A stretch of 64,000 nt of DNA, from NCBI RefSeq assembly GCF_013426975.1, contig NZ_JACCPY010000007.1, forward strand, positions 1 through 64,000, read 5' to 3'. Positions 1-9,308 of this stretch are shown here, piece by piece. The stretch is from Sphaerotilus sulfidivorans (GTDB lineage Bacteria > Pseudomonadota > Gammaproteobacteria > Burkholderiales > Burkholderiaceae_C). Within the stretch, counting starts at the first letter, position 1, and each line of letters begins with the position of its first letter. Position numbers and translations under genes: made by a program. Below the pieces are notes generated by a model, which had not been told where the DNA came from, searched no databases, and saw only the letters and a list, made by a program, of their open reading frames with translations.

Positions 1-3000
1 CGGCCCGGCGAGCCGGTGCGGGTCGACACCGTCATGGCGCACCACCAGGGCATGTCGCTGGTGGCGCTGGCGGTGGTGCTGCTCGACGAGGCGCCGCGGC
101 GCTGGCTGGGCCGCGACGCGCTGATGCGCGCGGTGCGGCCGCTGCTGCACGAGGCGCCCCCGCGCGAGGCGCCGCCGCTGGGCGAGCCGCTGCCGCTGCC
201 GCCGCCGCGCCGGTTGCGCGTCGAGCGCACCTCGCTGACGGTGGAGGTGCCGCAGGACGGCCCGGTGGCGACGCAGCTGCTGGGCAACGGCCGCTACAGC
301 GTGGGCCTGCGCGCGCATGGCGGCGGCTGGAGCCGCTGGCAGGGCATCGGCATCAGCCGCTGGCGTGATGACGCGCTGCGCGGCTCGCCCGGCACGGTGC
401 TGTGGCTGATGCGCGAGGACGGCCCGACCTCGGCGCCGACCACGCTGACCGCGATGCCCGCGCCCGATCCGTCGGCGCGCTACCGCACCACGCTCGATGG
501 CGACCGGGTGGTGTTCGAGGCGCAGCGCCCGGACCTGCTCAGCCGCGTCGAGGTGCGCGTCAGCCCGGAGGACGATCTCGAGCTGCGCCAGGTCGAGCTG
601 GAGAACCTGGGCGATCGACCGCTGCCGCTGCGCCTGGTCTCGAGCCTGGAGGCGACGCTGTCGGAGCCGCGTGCCGACGAGGCGCATCCGGCCTTCGCCA
701 ATCTCTTCGTCGAGGCGGCGGTCGACCGCGGCGACGCGGCGATCCACCTGCGCCGCAAGCCGCGGCTGCAGGGCGAGGCGGAGGTGCACGCGGTTCACTT
801 CCTCGCCGGTGCGCCGGCCGGGCTCGACGAGCCGCCGCAGTTCACCACCGACCGCGCGCGCTGGCTCGGGCGCTGGCACGAGCCGCACCGGCCGCGCGCC
901 GCCGAGGGCGCCGAGCCGGCCGGGCCGGGCGGTGCGCTCGACACCGGGCTGGACCCGGTGGCGGCGATCGGCGTGCGGCTGACGCTGGCGCCGGGCGCGC
1001 GGGTGCGGCTGACCTTCGCCACCGCGGCGGCGGCCTCGCGCGAGCAGCTCGATGCGCTGGTCGACAAGTACCGCCAGCCCACGATCGTCGACCGGGTCGC
1101 GGCGATGTCGCACACCATGGCGGCGATCCGGCTGCGCGAGATGCAGCTCGACGCCGAGAGCTGGGCCGCGCTGCTGCGCCTGACCACCGCGCTGACCGCG
1201 CCGCTGTCGCGCGAGGCGCCGCGCGGCGGACCGGGCGCGCCGACGCCCCGCTGCGACCGGCGCCTGCTGTGGCGCCACGCGATCTCGGGCGACCGCCCGA
1301 TCCTGCTGGCGACGGTGTCGGACCTGGCCGGGCTGGCGCTGGTGCAGACGCTCAAGCGCGCGCTGCGGCTGTGGACGCAGGGCGGCCTGGCGGTCGATCT
1401 GGTGGTGGTCAACACCGAGCCGGCGTCCTACCTCAGCCCGGTCCAGCATGAGCTCAACCTGATGCGCGAGCGCCATCAGGCGCAGCAGGACCCGGCGCTG
1501 CCAGCGGTGCGGCGCTCGACGCTGCATGCGCTGGCGCGCGCTGCGCTGACCGAGGACGAGCTGTTCACGCTGCAGACGCTGGCGCGCCTGCACCTGCAGG
1601 CCGACAGCCGCACGCTGGGCCAGCAGATGCAGCGCTGGACCGCACGCCTGGCGCAGCAGGACCGCCAGCGCCGCGAGCAGCCGGCCTGGCCGCTGGCGGA
1701 CCTGCTGCCGCCGGCGTCCGGCGCGGCTCCCGCGGCCGCCGCGGAGGCTCCGGACGGCCGGTTCGAGACTGACACCGGCGCGTTTGCCTTCGAGGTCGAC
1801 GCACAGCGCCATCCGTCGCGGCCGTGGATCAACGTGCTGGCCAATCCGGGCTTCGGCACGCTGGTGTCGGAGGCGGGTGGCGGGCATGTCTGGGCCGGCA
1901 ACAGCCGCATGCACATGATCACCGCCTGGTCGAACGACGCGCTGCTCGATCCGCCGTCCGACGGTCTGCTGCTGGTCGACCCGCAGCAGGACGGCCGCGC
2001 GCGCTGGATCGGCCGCACGCTCGACGGCGGCGGGCCGCGCCGCGTGCGCCACGGCCAGGGCTGGAGCGAGATCGGCCAGCGCTTCGGTGCGGTCGACACG
2101 CTGCTGCAGGTGGTGGTCGATGCCGAGGCGCCGCTGCGCCAGAGCCTGCTGCGGCTGACGCTGGCGCCGGGTGCCCCGGCGCGCCGGGTGCGGCTGACCG
2201 GCTGGGTCGAGTGGCTGATGGGCTCGGCGCGCCAGGAGCGGCTGTCGCTGCGCACCGGCGTGCTGGAGCCCGAAGGCCCGGGCGGACCGGCGCTGGCCTG
2301 CACCCAGCTCGACCACCTCGGCGGCCAGGGCGGCGCGACCGCCTTCGTGCTGCTGCAGCCGGCACGCGCGCAGGACGCCGACGCGGTGCGGCCGGCCGGC
2401 TGGACCTGCGATCGCGCCGAGTTCTTCGACGCGCACGGGCGCATGCGCCTGCCGCAGCAGCCCGGCGGGCGCAGCGGCGCCGGGCTGGACGCCTGCGCGG
2501 CGCTGGCGCTTGATGTCGAGCTCGTGCCCGGCCGCGCGGTCGAGCTGGTGCTGCTGCTCGGCCACGGCGAGGACCTGGCCGCGGCGCGGGCGCTGGCCGG
2601 GCAGGCCCGGCAGCGCGATCCGCACGAGCGCGCCGCGCAGGCGCGCCAGCGCTGGGACGCGCTGCTCGGCCAGGTCACGGTCGAGACGCCGGACCCGCTG
2701 TTCGACATGCTGACCAACCGCTGGCTGCCCTACCAGACGCTGGCGTGCCGGATGTGGGCGCGCGCCGCCTTCTACCAGGCCGGCGGCGCGATGGGCTACC
2801 GCGACCAGCTGCAGGACGCGATGGCGCTGACGCACCTGGCGCCGGAGCTGCTCGAGCGCCAGATCCTGATCCACGCCGCGCGCCAGTTCGAGGCCGGCGA
2901 CGTGCAGCACTGGTGGCACGAGCCGGGCGGCGCGGGCGTGCGCACGCATTTTTCCGACGATCTGCTGTGGCTGCCGCTGGCCTGCGCGCGCCTGATCGAG

Positions 3001-4173
3001 CGCACCGGCCAGACCGCGGTGCTCGACCGCCTGCTGCCCTTCCTGGTGGGCGGCGAGATCCCGCCCGGCGCGGAGGATCTGTACGAGACGCCGCAGGTCG
3101 GCGGCACCCCGGCCAGCGTCTACGAGCACTGCGCGCGCGCCATCGACCGCAGCCTGCGGCTGGGCCCGCACGGCCTGCCGCTGATGGGCACCGGCGACTG
3201 GAACGACGGCATGAACCGCATCGGCCACCAGGGCCGCGGCGAGTCGGTCTGGATGGCCTGGTTCCTGTGCGAGGTGGTGCGGCTGGCGCTGCCCTGGGCC
3301 GAGGCCCGCGGCGATGCCGCGCGCGTCGCGCACTGGCGCCAGGCGCTGCAGGGCTGGCCGCAGGCGCTCGAGCGCCGCGCCTGGGACGGGCGCTGGTACC
3401 TGCGCGCCTTCTTCGACGACGGCTCGCCGCTGGGCAGCGCGGCGGACGACGAATGCCGCATCGACCTGATCGCGCAGGCCTGGGCGGTGCTGTCGGGCGC
3501 GGGCGACGCGCAGCGCGCCCGCCAGGCGATGGACAGCGCCTGGACGCACCTGTTCGACACCAAGCACCGCCTGCTGGTGCTGCTCGACCCGCCGCTGCAG
3601 CACCACCAGCCCGACGCCGGCTACATCCAGGCCTATCCGCCGGGTGTGCGCGAGAACGGCGGCCAGTACAGCCATGCGGCGGTCTGGGGCCTGATGGCGA
3701 TGCTGCGGCTTGGCCAGGCCGACCGCGCCTGGGCGGTCTACACCGGCCTGAGCCCGGCGCACCGCTGGAACGACGCCCGGCTCGGGCCGCTGTACGCGCT
3801 GGAGCCCTATGTGATGGCGGGCGACACCTACAGCCAGGCGCCGTGGGCCGGGCGGGGCGGCTGGAGCTGGTACACCGGCTCGGCCGCCTGGCTGCTGCGC
3901 GCCTCGCTCGAGCATTTCTGCGGCCTGAAGCTGCGCGCCGGCACGCTGGCGCTCGAGCCCTACCTGCCGCCGCACTGGCCGCAGGCGACGCTGCGGCTGG
4001 CGCTGGACGGCCGCCGGCTGACGCTGCATGTGGTGCGCGCCGGCGAGGGCGGGCGGCTGGCGCGCGAGCTCGGACCGGCGGCGCGCCAGCTGCAGCCGGG
4101 CGAGATCGTGCTGCGCGAGTCGCTGGCCGACGGGGCGGTGCTGTGGCTGGAGCAGGCGCCTTCAGCCGCGTAG
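1..4173 (+). CDS. ndvB: Cyclic beta-1,2-glucan synthase, C-terminal part (5' end outside window)
   Basis: The frame is open from base 1, so the gene starts upstream and about 1390 C-terminal residues are seen. Full-length NdvB/ChvB proteins are about 2800 residues: a membrane glycosyltransferase followed by GH94 phosphorylase modules that set glucan ring size. The HHQGM motif (residues 14-18) is typical of the NdvB region before the GH94 modules. A first carbohydrate-binding beta-sandwich lies at about 70-330 and a second starts near 607. The GH94 (alpha/alpha)6 barrel follows, with the catalytic-site motif DWNDGM at 1066-1071. The product is expected at the inner membrane, making periplasmic osmoregulated or surface glucan. 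The gene converges on the metallophosphoesterase gene with a 12-bp tail overlap. Function is by family; the glycosyltransferase part is not visible here. Confidence 0.85.
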   Translation, partial: RPGEPVRVDTVMAHHQGMSLVALAVVLLDEAPRRWLGRDALMRAVRPLLHEAPPREAPPLGEPLPLPPPRRLRVERTSLTVEVPQDGPVATQLLGNGRYSVGLRAHGGGWSRWQGIGISRWRDDALRGSPGTVLWLMREDGPTSAPTTLTAMPAPDPSARYRTTLDGDRVVFEAQRPDLLSRVEVRVSPEDDLELRQVELENLGDRPLPLRLVSSLEATLSEPRADEAHPAFANLFVEAAVDRGDAAIHLRRKPRLQGEAEVHAVHFLAGAPAGLDEPPQFTTDRARWLGRWHEPHRPRAAEGAEPAGPGGALDTGLDPVAAIGVRLTLAPGARVRLTFATAAAASREQLDALVDKYRQPTIVDRVAAMSHTMAAIRLREMQLDAESWAALLRLTTALTAPLSREAPRGGPGAPTPRCDRRLLWRHAISGDRPILLATVSDLAGLALVQTLKRALRLWTQGGLAVDLVVVNTEPASYLSPVQHELNLMRERHQAQQDPALPAVRRSTLHALARAALTEDELFTLQTLARLHLQADSRTLGQQMQRWTARLAQQDRQRREQPAWPLADLLPPASGAAPAAAAEAPDGRFETDTGAFAFEVDAQRHPSRPWINVLANPGFGTLVSEAGGGHVWAGNSRMHMITAWSNDALLDPPSDGLLLVDPQQDGRARWIGRTLDGGGPRRVRHGQGWSEIGQRFGAVDTLLQVVVDAEAPLRQSLLRLTLAPGAPARRVRLTGWVEWLMGSARQERLSLRTGVLEPEGPGGPALACTQLDHLGGQGGATAFVLLQPARAQDADAVRPAGWTCDRAEFFDAHGRMRLPQQPGGRSGAGLDACAALALDVELVPGRAVELVLLLGHGEDLAAARALAGQARQRDPHERAAQARQRWDALLGQVTVETPDPLFDMLTNRWLPYQTLACRMWARAAFYQAGGAMGYRDQLQDAMALTHLAPELLERQILIHAARQFEAGDVQHWWHEPGGAGVRTHFSDDLLWLPLACARLIERTGQTAVLDRLLPFLVGGEIPPGAEDLYETPQVGGTPASVYEHCARAIDRSLRLGPHGLPLMGTGDWNDGMNRIGHQGRGESVWMAWFLCEVVRLALPWAEARGDAARVAHWRQALQGWPQALERRAWDGRWYLRAFFDDGSPLGSAADDECRIDLIAQAWAVLSGAGDAQRARQAMDSAWTHLFDTKHRLLVLLDPPLQHHQPDAGYIQAYPPGVRENGGQYSHAAVWGLMAMLRLGQADRAWAVYTGLSPAHRWNDARLGPLYALEPYVMAGDTYSQAPWAGRGGWSWYTGSAAWLLRASLEHFCGLKLRAGTLALEPYLPPHWPQATLRLALDGRRLTLHVVRAGEGGRLARELGPAARQLQPGEIVLRESLADGAVLWLEQAPSAA

Positions 4174-5007
4174 CGGCGACAGCGCCAGCAGCTGCGAGGC
4201 CACGCGCCGGAAGGCGCCGCCTTCGGGCGGGCACTGCCAGGTCTCGCAGCGGCACAGCCGGCCGTGGCGCTCGCCGGAGAGTCCCTCCAGCAGCATCACG
4301 GTGTTCGGGATGCCTTCGCGCAGGCGGCGCGAGACGGCGGTGCCGGCCTGGATGCTCCAGACCCGGCGCGGCGGCCGGGGCTCGGCGCCCGGGGGCGCAG
4401 GCAGCGGCTCGACCGCCACCGGCACGACGGCCGGCAGATGGATGTGGCCGCTCAGCAGCAGGTCGGCCCCGGCGCCGGCCCAGGCCGACAGCGCCTCGCG
4501 ATGATGCGTCGGGCGGTGCACCTCGTCGCCGCTGCGGGTGACATGCAGCGGATGGTGGGTGACGACGACGCGGATCTGGCCCGGCGCGGCCGCCTGCAGC
4601 GTGTTGGCGGTGCGCGCGATCTGCGCGCGCGAGAGCGTGCCGTCGCGGTGGCGCCACCAGCGGGTGGTGTCGAGCGTCAGCACCTGCCAGTCGGGCAGGT
4701 CGAGCCGCGGCTCGCGCTCCGCGCCGAAGGCGGCGCTCAGGCGCCGGTAGGGATGGCGCAGCCGCTCGGCCAGATCGAACAGCGGAATGTCATGGTTGCC
4801 GCCGATCACCAGCCGGTGCGGCACCGGCAGGCGCGCCAGCCAGTCGCGGGCGCTGGCGAACTGCGCGGCGGTCGCGCGCTGGGTGATGTCGCCCGAGAGC
4901 ACCAGCACCTCCGGGCGCACGCAGGCCACCAGCCGCTCGAGTGCGCTCAGCACCGCGGGCAGCTCGGTGCCGAAATGGGTGTCGGAGAGGTGCAGCAGCC
5001 GGCTCAT
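4162..5007 (-). CDS. Metallophosphoesterase (calcineurin-like)
   Basis: A 281-residue calcineurin-like phosphoesterase. The dinuclear-metal motifs are in order: D9-x-H11, G39-D40, G70-N71-H72-D73, H151 and G187-H188-x-H190. This is the small class III/CpdA-like type, which hydrolyses phosphodiesters or phosphomonoesters; the natural substrate cannot be read from sequence. The start at 5007 (MSRLLHLSDTHFG) places the first metal motif where the family has it. An upstream in-frame start at 5082 would add 25 proline/arginine-rich residues that overlap the lipid kinase gene and look spurious. The gene is 10 bp downstream of the lipid kinase gene, probably in one transcript, and its tail overlaps the glucan synthase gene convergently. 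Confidence 0.85.
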   Translation of the reverse strand: MSRLLHLSDTHFGTELPAVLSALERLVACVRPEVLVLSGDITQRATAAQFASARDWLARLPVPHRLVIGGNHDIPLFDLAERLRHPYRRLSAAFGAEREPRLDLPDWQVLTLDTTRWWRHRDGTLSRAQIARTANTLQAAAPGQIRVVVTHHPLHVTRSGDEVHRPTHHREALSAWAGAGADLLLSGHIHLPAVVPVAVEPLPAPPGAEPRPPRRVWSIQAGTAVSRRLREGIPNTVMLLEGLSGERHGRLCRCETWQCPPEGGAFRRVASQLLALSPLRG

Positions 5008-5017
5008 GCCTTCTGGA

Positions 5018-6010
5018 TCAGGCGGAATCGGCCGTGTCGCGGGCGCCGAGCAGCCACAGCGGCCGGGGCGCGACCTCGACACGCAGCGGCAGCGGCAGCC
5101 GGATGCGCTCGCCGTCGATCGCGATGCGGACCTGGCGGCGCCCCGGCAGGTCGATGTCGAGCCGGGAGAAGGCGAAGTCCTGCACCGCCTGCGCCCGGCC
5201 GAGGCGTCCGATCAGGCCCTGCAGGATCAGGCCCAGCATGCCCGCGCGGCCGACCGGCGCCAGCGTCAGCGCACCCAGGCCGCCCTGGTGCAGCGCCGCG
5301 TCGGACAGGCCGACCTCACGCAGCTGCAGCGGGTTGTTGCCGATGAAGAGGGTGGAGGCCTCGCGCTGCTCGCGGTGGCGCTGGCCGTCCAGGTCGGTGC
5401 GGGTCAGGTGCAGCCGCCAGCTGCGGCGCGGTCGCATCAGGCTGGCCAGTCCGGCCAGCCGCGCGATCCACTGGCTGCGGCCATGGCGGCGCTTCATTTC
5501 CTCGCGTTCTTCCAGCAGCTCGGGATACAGGCCCAGGCTGGCATTGACCAGGAAGATGCGGTCGCCGATGCGGCCGAGCTGCACCGGGCGCATGTCGCCC
5601 GCCTCGATCGCGGCGAGCAGGTGGGGCAGCGCCGCGTCGGTGTCGGTCGGCAGGCCGTGCTGGCGACCGAAGAAGTTGAAGGTGCCACGCGGCAGCGCAC
5701 CGAACGGAATCGGGTGCTCCCAGAGCGCCTGCACGACGGTGTTGAGCGTGCCGTCGCCGCCGGCCGCGACGATCACGCCGCCGTCGCTCCGGGCCCGCGC
5801 CACCACCCGTGCCGCCAGCGCGGGCAGCTCGGCCGGCGAGCGTGGCGGGTGGACATGCCAGCGCCGAGTGCCGGGCGGCAGCGCTTCGGTCAGCTGGCGG
5901 GTGAGTTCATCCGGCCCGCCACGGCGGCCGCCGGCCCGCGGATTGACGATCAGATGCAGCGGCGCCGTGCGCGCGTCGATCGCAGGCCGGGCAGGCTGCA
6001 CGGGCTTCAT
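5018..6010 (-). CDS. Diacylglycerol kinase family lipid kinase
   Basis: A 330-residue DAGK-catalytic family protein (YegS/DgkB type). It phosphorylates diacylglycerol, sphingosine-like or related lipids with ATP at the cytoplasmic membrane face. It has the nucleotide-binding NPRAGG motif near residues 23-28, GGDGT at 84-88, and a C-terminal beta-sandwich ending IAIDGE..., as in the YegS fold. ATG at 6010 is directly preceded by an in-frame GTG at 6013; either could start the protein. The gene heads a tight pair with the metallophosphoesterase. Substrate specificity is unknown. Confidence 0.85.
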   Translation of the reverse strand: MKPVQPARPAIDARTAPLHLIVNPRAGGRRGGPDELTRQLTEALPPGTRRWHVHPPRSPAELPALAARVVARARSDGGVIVAAGGDGTLNTVVQALWEHPIPFGALPRGTFNFFGRQHGLPTDTDAALPHLLAAIEAGDMRPVQLGRIGDRIFLVNASLGLYPELLEEREEMKRRHGRSQWIARLAGLASLMRPRRSWRLHLTRTDLDGQRHREQREASTLFIGNNPLQLREVGLSDAALHQGGLGALTLAPVGRAGMLGLILQGLIGRLGRAQAVQDFAFSRLDIDLPGRRQVRIAIDGERIRLPLPLRVEVAPRPLWLLGARDTADSA

Positions 6011-6034
6011 CACGCCAGGCCGGCCGTGCGTTCG

Positions 6035-6484
6035 TCAGCGCACGACGCTGCCGAGCGGGGTCACGCTCTGCCCGTAGTGCGCATGCACGTCGCGGTGCCA
6101 CTGCAGATCGCTGGCCTGGGTCGGCCAGTGGTCCTTGTCGAAGCCGGGGGCGTTCTCGAAGGTCTCGGCACGCGCGTCCAGCACGAAGCATTCGCGATTG
6201 GTGTCGAGCGTCAGTGCGCCCCACGGAATGGCGAACAGCTTCTCGCCCAGGCCCAGGAAGCCGCCGCTGGACATCACGGCATAGGCGATGCGGCCGCCCG
6301 GCACGTCGAGCATGATCTCCTCGATCTTGCCCAGCGTCTCGTCGGCGGTGTTGACCACGGTGTTGCCGGTCAGCGTGGCGGCGGTCATCAGCTCCGGGCC
6401 GGGGCCGCTGGTGTCGGACAGGCCCTCGCCGACGATGCGGGCACCTTGGCTGGAGGACGGCGTGGTCATGTAGGGCGAGTTCAT
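6035..6484 (-). CDS. PRC-barrel domain protein
   Basis: A 149-residue protein with one PRC-barrel domain at about residues 33-105. The signature runs from TLTGNTVVNTADETLGKI to the FLGLGEKLFAIPW segment, as in photosynthetic reaction centre H-chain-like proteins. These small barrels occur in stress or membrane-associated proteins and usually bind partners rather than catalyse. The start at 6484 is supported by an AAGGAG ribosome-binding site 7-8 bases upstream. The reading frame stays open further upstream, but that part overlaps the isomerase gene and has no family match. No signal peptide or membrane segment is evident. Confidence 0.8.
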   Translation of the reverse strand: MNSPYMTTPSSSQGARIVGEGLSDTSGPGPELMTAATLTGNTVVNTADETLGKIEEIMLDVPGGRIAYAVMSSGGFLGLGEKLFAIPWGALTLDTNRECFVLDARAETFENAPGFDKDHWPTQASDLQWHRDVHAHYGQSVTPLGSVVR

Positions 6485-6597
6485 GCGGGACTCCTTGTGA
6501 CCTCCTGGCGGAGGCGGTGGGTTGGGGTGTCCTGATGATGCGCACCCGGCTGCAATCCGCGCGTCAGGCCAGACCGGCTCTGGAGGCCGGACGCATC

Positions 6598-7872
6598 CTA
6601 CGTTGTCTGCAGCGCCCCCATCGCCCGCAGCACATCCCAGCACGCGCCCATCGTGTGGTAGTCGGTCTTGCCGGCGGGGCTCTTCTCGTCGGAGTAGGCG
6701 CGGTTGTCGGGCGTGAGGATGCGCAGCCAGGCGCCGTGGCGGTGGTCGACCAGGTGCGTCCAGCTGTAGGCCCACAGCCGATCGTAGGCCGACCACCCTG
6801 CGGCGTCGCCGGTGCGGATCGCCAGCAGCGCGGCCGCGGCCAGGCTCTCGGCCTGGACCCAGAAGTACTTGTCGGCGTCGCAGACCGTGCCGTCGGGCGC
6901 GAAGCCGTAGACCAGGCCGCCGTGCTGCGCGTCCCAGCCGCGGCGCATCGCCACCTCGAAGAAATGCCGCGCGGTCGGCACGATCCAGTCGGGCCGCTGG
7001 CTGGCGGGCAGCCGGCTTTCCAGCTGCAGCAACAGCTTGGTCCATTCGGTCAGGTGGCCGGTCTGGAAGCCCCAGGGGCGGAAGATGTTGCTGCGGTCGT
7101 GGCGGTTGTAGTCCCAGTCGGGCGTCCAGTCGCGCTGCCAGTGTTCCCAGACCAGCGCGCCGTCGGCCGCCTGCGGCGCGGCCTGCGCGGCCAGGCGCTG
7201 CGTGACCGAGGTCGCCAGCGTCAGCGCGCGCTGCAGGTACTTGGCGTCCTGCGTGGCGTCCCACGCGGCCAGGCAGGCCTCGCAGGCGTGCATGTTGGCG
7301 TTCTGGCCGCGGTAGGGCGAGAGCGTCTGCCAGTCGGCCGAGGCCTCGTCGGCGTACAGGCCGTGCGCGGGCTCCCAGAAGCGCGTCTCCATCAGCGCGA
7401 AGCAGGTCTCCAGACCGGCACGCGCCTCCTCGACGCCGGCCATCAGCGCATGTGCATGCGCCAGCAGCACGAAGGCCTGGCCGTAGGCGTGGTTCGTGCC
7501 GTCGATCACCCGCGGGCGGGCGCCCGGTGCGCCGCCGGCAGAGCGGTCCGGATCATGCTCGATCACCCAGGCGTGGCCGCCCTGGGGCTGGGCATGCGCC
7601 TCGTCCAGGAAGCGCAGGCCGTGGCGCACCGCCTCCAGCCACTGCGGCCGGCGCTCCAGGTGGCGCCAGGCCATCGCGTGGTTGAAGATGAAGCGGGTGC
7701 TGCTGACGAGGTGGCGGGTGCGCCGGTCGTAGACCGTGCCGTCGTCGCGGAAGAAATGGAAGAAGCCTCCGGACGGGTCGATGCAGCGCCCGTCGTAGAA
7801 GGCCATCGTGTGGCGGATGTGCGCGCGCAGGACATCGGGCGAGCGGAAGTCGGGCAGGGTGGCGGCGGTCAT
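6598..7872 (-). CDS. AGE-family sugar epimerase/isomerase
   Basis: A 424-residue N-acylglucosamine 2-epimerase (AGE) family protein with an (alpha/alpha)6 barrel. Members interconvert aldoses and ketoses or 2-epimers; bacterial proteins of this length are often D-mannose isomerases (YihS/ManI type). Characteristic segments are GGFFHFF near residue 40, NHAYGQAFVLLAHAHAL, the GLYADE loop, the WNDNRHD-like segment YNRHDRSNIFRPWG, and a terminal KTDYHTMGACWD with a conserved barrel histidine. The start at 7872 is the ATG giving the usual N-terminal length; upstream in-frame sequence overlaps phnM. No neighbouring gene indicates the substrate, so the call stays at family level. Confidence 0.8.
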   Translation of the reverse strand: MTAATLPDFRSPDVLRAHIRHTMAFYDGRCIDPSGGFFHFFRDDGTVYDRRTRHLVSSTRFIFNHAMAWRHLERRPQWLEAVRHGLRFLDEAHAQPQGGHAWVIEHDPDRSAGGAPGARPRVIDGTNHAYGQAFVLLAHAHALMAGVEEARAGLETCFALMETRFWEPAHGLYADEASADWQTLSPYRGQNANMHACEACLAAWDATQDAKYLQRALTLATSVTQRLAAQAAPQAADGALVWEHWQRDWTPDWDYNRHDRSNIFRPWGFQTGHLTEWTKLLLQLESRLPASQRPDWIVPTARHFFEVAMRRGWDAQHGGLVYGFAPDGTVCDADKYFWVQAESLAAAALLAIRTGDAAGWSAYDRLWAYSWTHLVDHRHGAWLRILTPDNRAYSDEKSPAGKTDYHTMGACWDVLRAMGALQTT

Positions 7873-7939
7873 GGCCCGATGATGACGCAGTGCCCGCGCG
7901 CCCGGCATCCGGGCTGCTCCGGTCCTGCCGGGTTTCGTG

Positions 7940-9124
7940 TCAGGCCACCCGACGCCCGCCGCGCCAGACGCCCAGCACCACCGGCTGACCCGCGACCTCG
8001 CGCACCCGCACCAGGTCGGCGCGCAGGCCGGGCGCGATCTCGCCCCGGTCGTGCAGGCCGACGGCGCGGGCCGGGGCCCGGCTGACCTTGGCGATGGCCT
8101 GCGGCAGCCGGGCCGCATCGGCCGGCTGCGCCAGGCTGCAGCGCGCCAGCGTCCAGGCCGCGGCCAGCAGCGTCGCCGGCACATAGTCGGAGGAGAGCGC
8201 ATCGAGCACGCCGGCCTCGACCAGCGCCGCCACCGGCACGTTGCCGGCATGTGAATGGCCGCGCAGCAGATTGGGCGCGCCGCCCAGGGTCAGCAGACCC
8301 AGATCGGCCGCCCGCCGGGCGGCTTCCAGCGTGGTCGGAAACTCGCAGATCGAGGCGCCCAGCGCATGGGCCTCGTCGACATGCGCGGCGGTGGTGTCGT
8401 CATGCGAGGCCAGCGCCACCCCGAGCGCCCGGGCCAGCGCGACGAAGGCGCCGCGATTGGCCTCGGCCCGGCGGCCGCGCTCGCTCCCGGGGCCGTGCGG
8501 CCGGGCGATCTCCTGATCGAACTGCTGGCCGCTCCAGCCCTTCTTGCTGGTGAAGTACAGGCGCGCGCGCACCAGATCGCTCCACTGGCGCTGCCCGGGC
8601 GTGTGATCCATCAGCGACATCAGGCCGAGCCGGGGGTGCCCGGCATAGGGTTCGAACAGCTCCAGCGCATTGTCGGCCGGCAGCTCGCAGCGCAGGTGCA
8701 GCCGGTGGTCGGCGCGCAGCACGCCGGCCTCGTCGAGCGCATCGAGCACCGCCAGCATCTCGCTCTGGTCGCGGCCGCGAAAGCCCCGCCGGTAGGGATC
8801 GCCGATGCCGATCGCGTCGAAGACGGTGGTGATGCCGGCGGCGGCGATCTCGGCGTCATGCGCCTGCACCGCGCTCCAGGTCGGCTGCTGCACGCCCGGG
8901 CGCGGCATCGCGTGGCGCTCGTGGTTGTCGGTGTGCAGCTCGACCAGTCCGGGCAGCAGGTGGTCGCCCTCGAGGTCGATCGCGCCCGGCAGCCGCATGC
9001 GCCCGGCATCGATGTCGACGATGCGCCCGTCGCGCAGCCGCACGCTGCCGAGCATGACCTGATCCGCCAGCACCAGCCGTGCGCCGGTCAGGACTTTTTC
9101 TCCCTGCATGAGTGAATCTTGCAT
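7940..9124 (-). CDS. phnM: PhnM, alpha-D-ribose 1-methylphosphonate 5-triphosphate diphosphatase
   Basis: A 394-residue amidohydrolase-superfamily protein. PhnM removes pyrophosphate from ribose 1-methylphosphonate 5-triphosphate, the step before C-P lyase cleavage. The diagnostic segment LPGLVELHTDNHERHAMPRP (about 58-77) carries the metal-binding histidines and aspartate. DYVPATLL near the C-terminus is also typical. Possible starts are 9124, 9109 (closest to E. coli PhnM length) and a GTG at 9166; none has a strong ribosome-binding site. No other C-P lyase gene lies in the window, but the divergent neighbour is a DUF1045 protein that usually sits in phn operons, so the pair is probably a detached piece of the phosphonate pathway. 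Confidence 0.88.
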   Translation of the reverse strand: MQDSLMQGEKVLTGARLVLADQVMLGSVRLRDGRIVDIDAGRMRLPGAIDLEGDHLLPGLVELHTDNHERHAMPRPGVQQPTWSAVQAHDAEIAAAGITTVFDAIGIGDPYRRGFRGRDQSEMLAVLDALDEAGVLRADHRLHLRCELPADNALELFEPYAGHPRLGLMSLMDHTPGQRQWSDLVRARLYFTSKKGWSGQQFDQEIARPHGPGSERGRRAEANRGAFVALARALGVALASHDDTTAAHVDEAHALGASICEFPTTLEAARRAADLGLLTLGGAPNLLRGHSHAGNVPVAALVEAGVLDALSSDYVPATLLAAAWTLARCSLAQPADAARLPQAIAKVSRAPARAVGLHDRGEIAPGLRADLVRVREVAGQPVVLGVWRGGRRVA

Positions 9125-9244
9125 GTTCGCGAGTGTGACCGCCGTTGCTTGCGCGCGGATGTGCACGATTCACAGCTTCCGGAAAGGTACGCAACGGTAT
9201 TGAATTCGCAAATCTCTCACGGTGGGATGTCACGACCTGCCGGA

Positions 9245-9268
9245 ACAAGGTAGTCTATGTGGCCTTGT
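9245..9268. promoter_or_regulatory. Inverted repeat in the phnM / DUF1045 divergent promoter region
   Basis: Perfect 6-bp arms ACAAGG (9245-9250) and CCTTGT (9263-9268) are separated by 12 bp, 41 bp before the DUF1045 start and about 120 bp from phnM. The size and position suit an operator for a dimeric regulator serving both genes. It does not closely match a site I recognise. Function is inferred from position only. Confidence 0.3.
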
Positions 9269-9308
9269 CCGAACCTGATCTCCCGTCTGTCCCGGTTGTC
9301 CTGCCTCG

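Noticed and set aside
2675-4657. A 660-codon minus-strand frame across the end of the glucan synthase gene
   Set aside because: Arg/Pro/Ala-rich low-complexity sequence antisense to a conserved GH94 domain.
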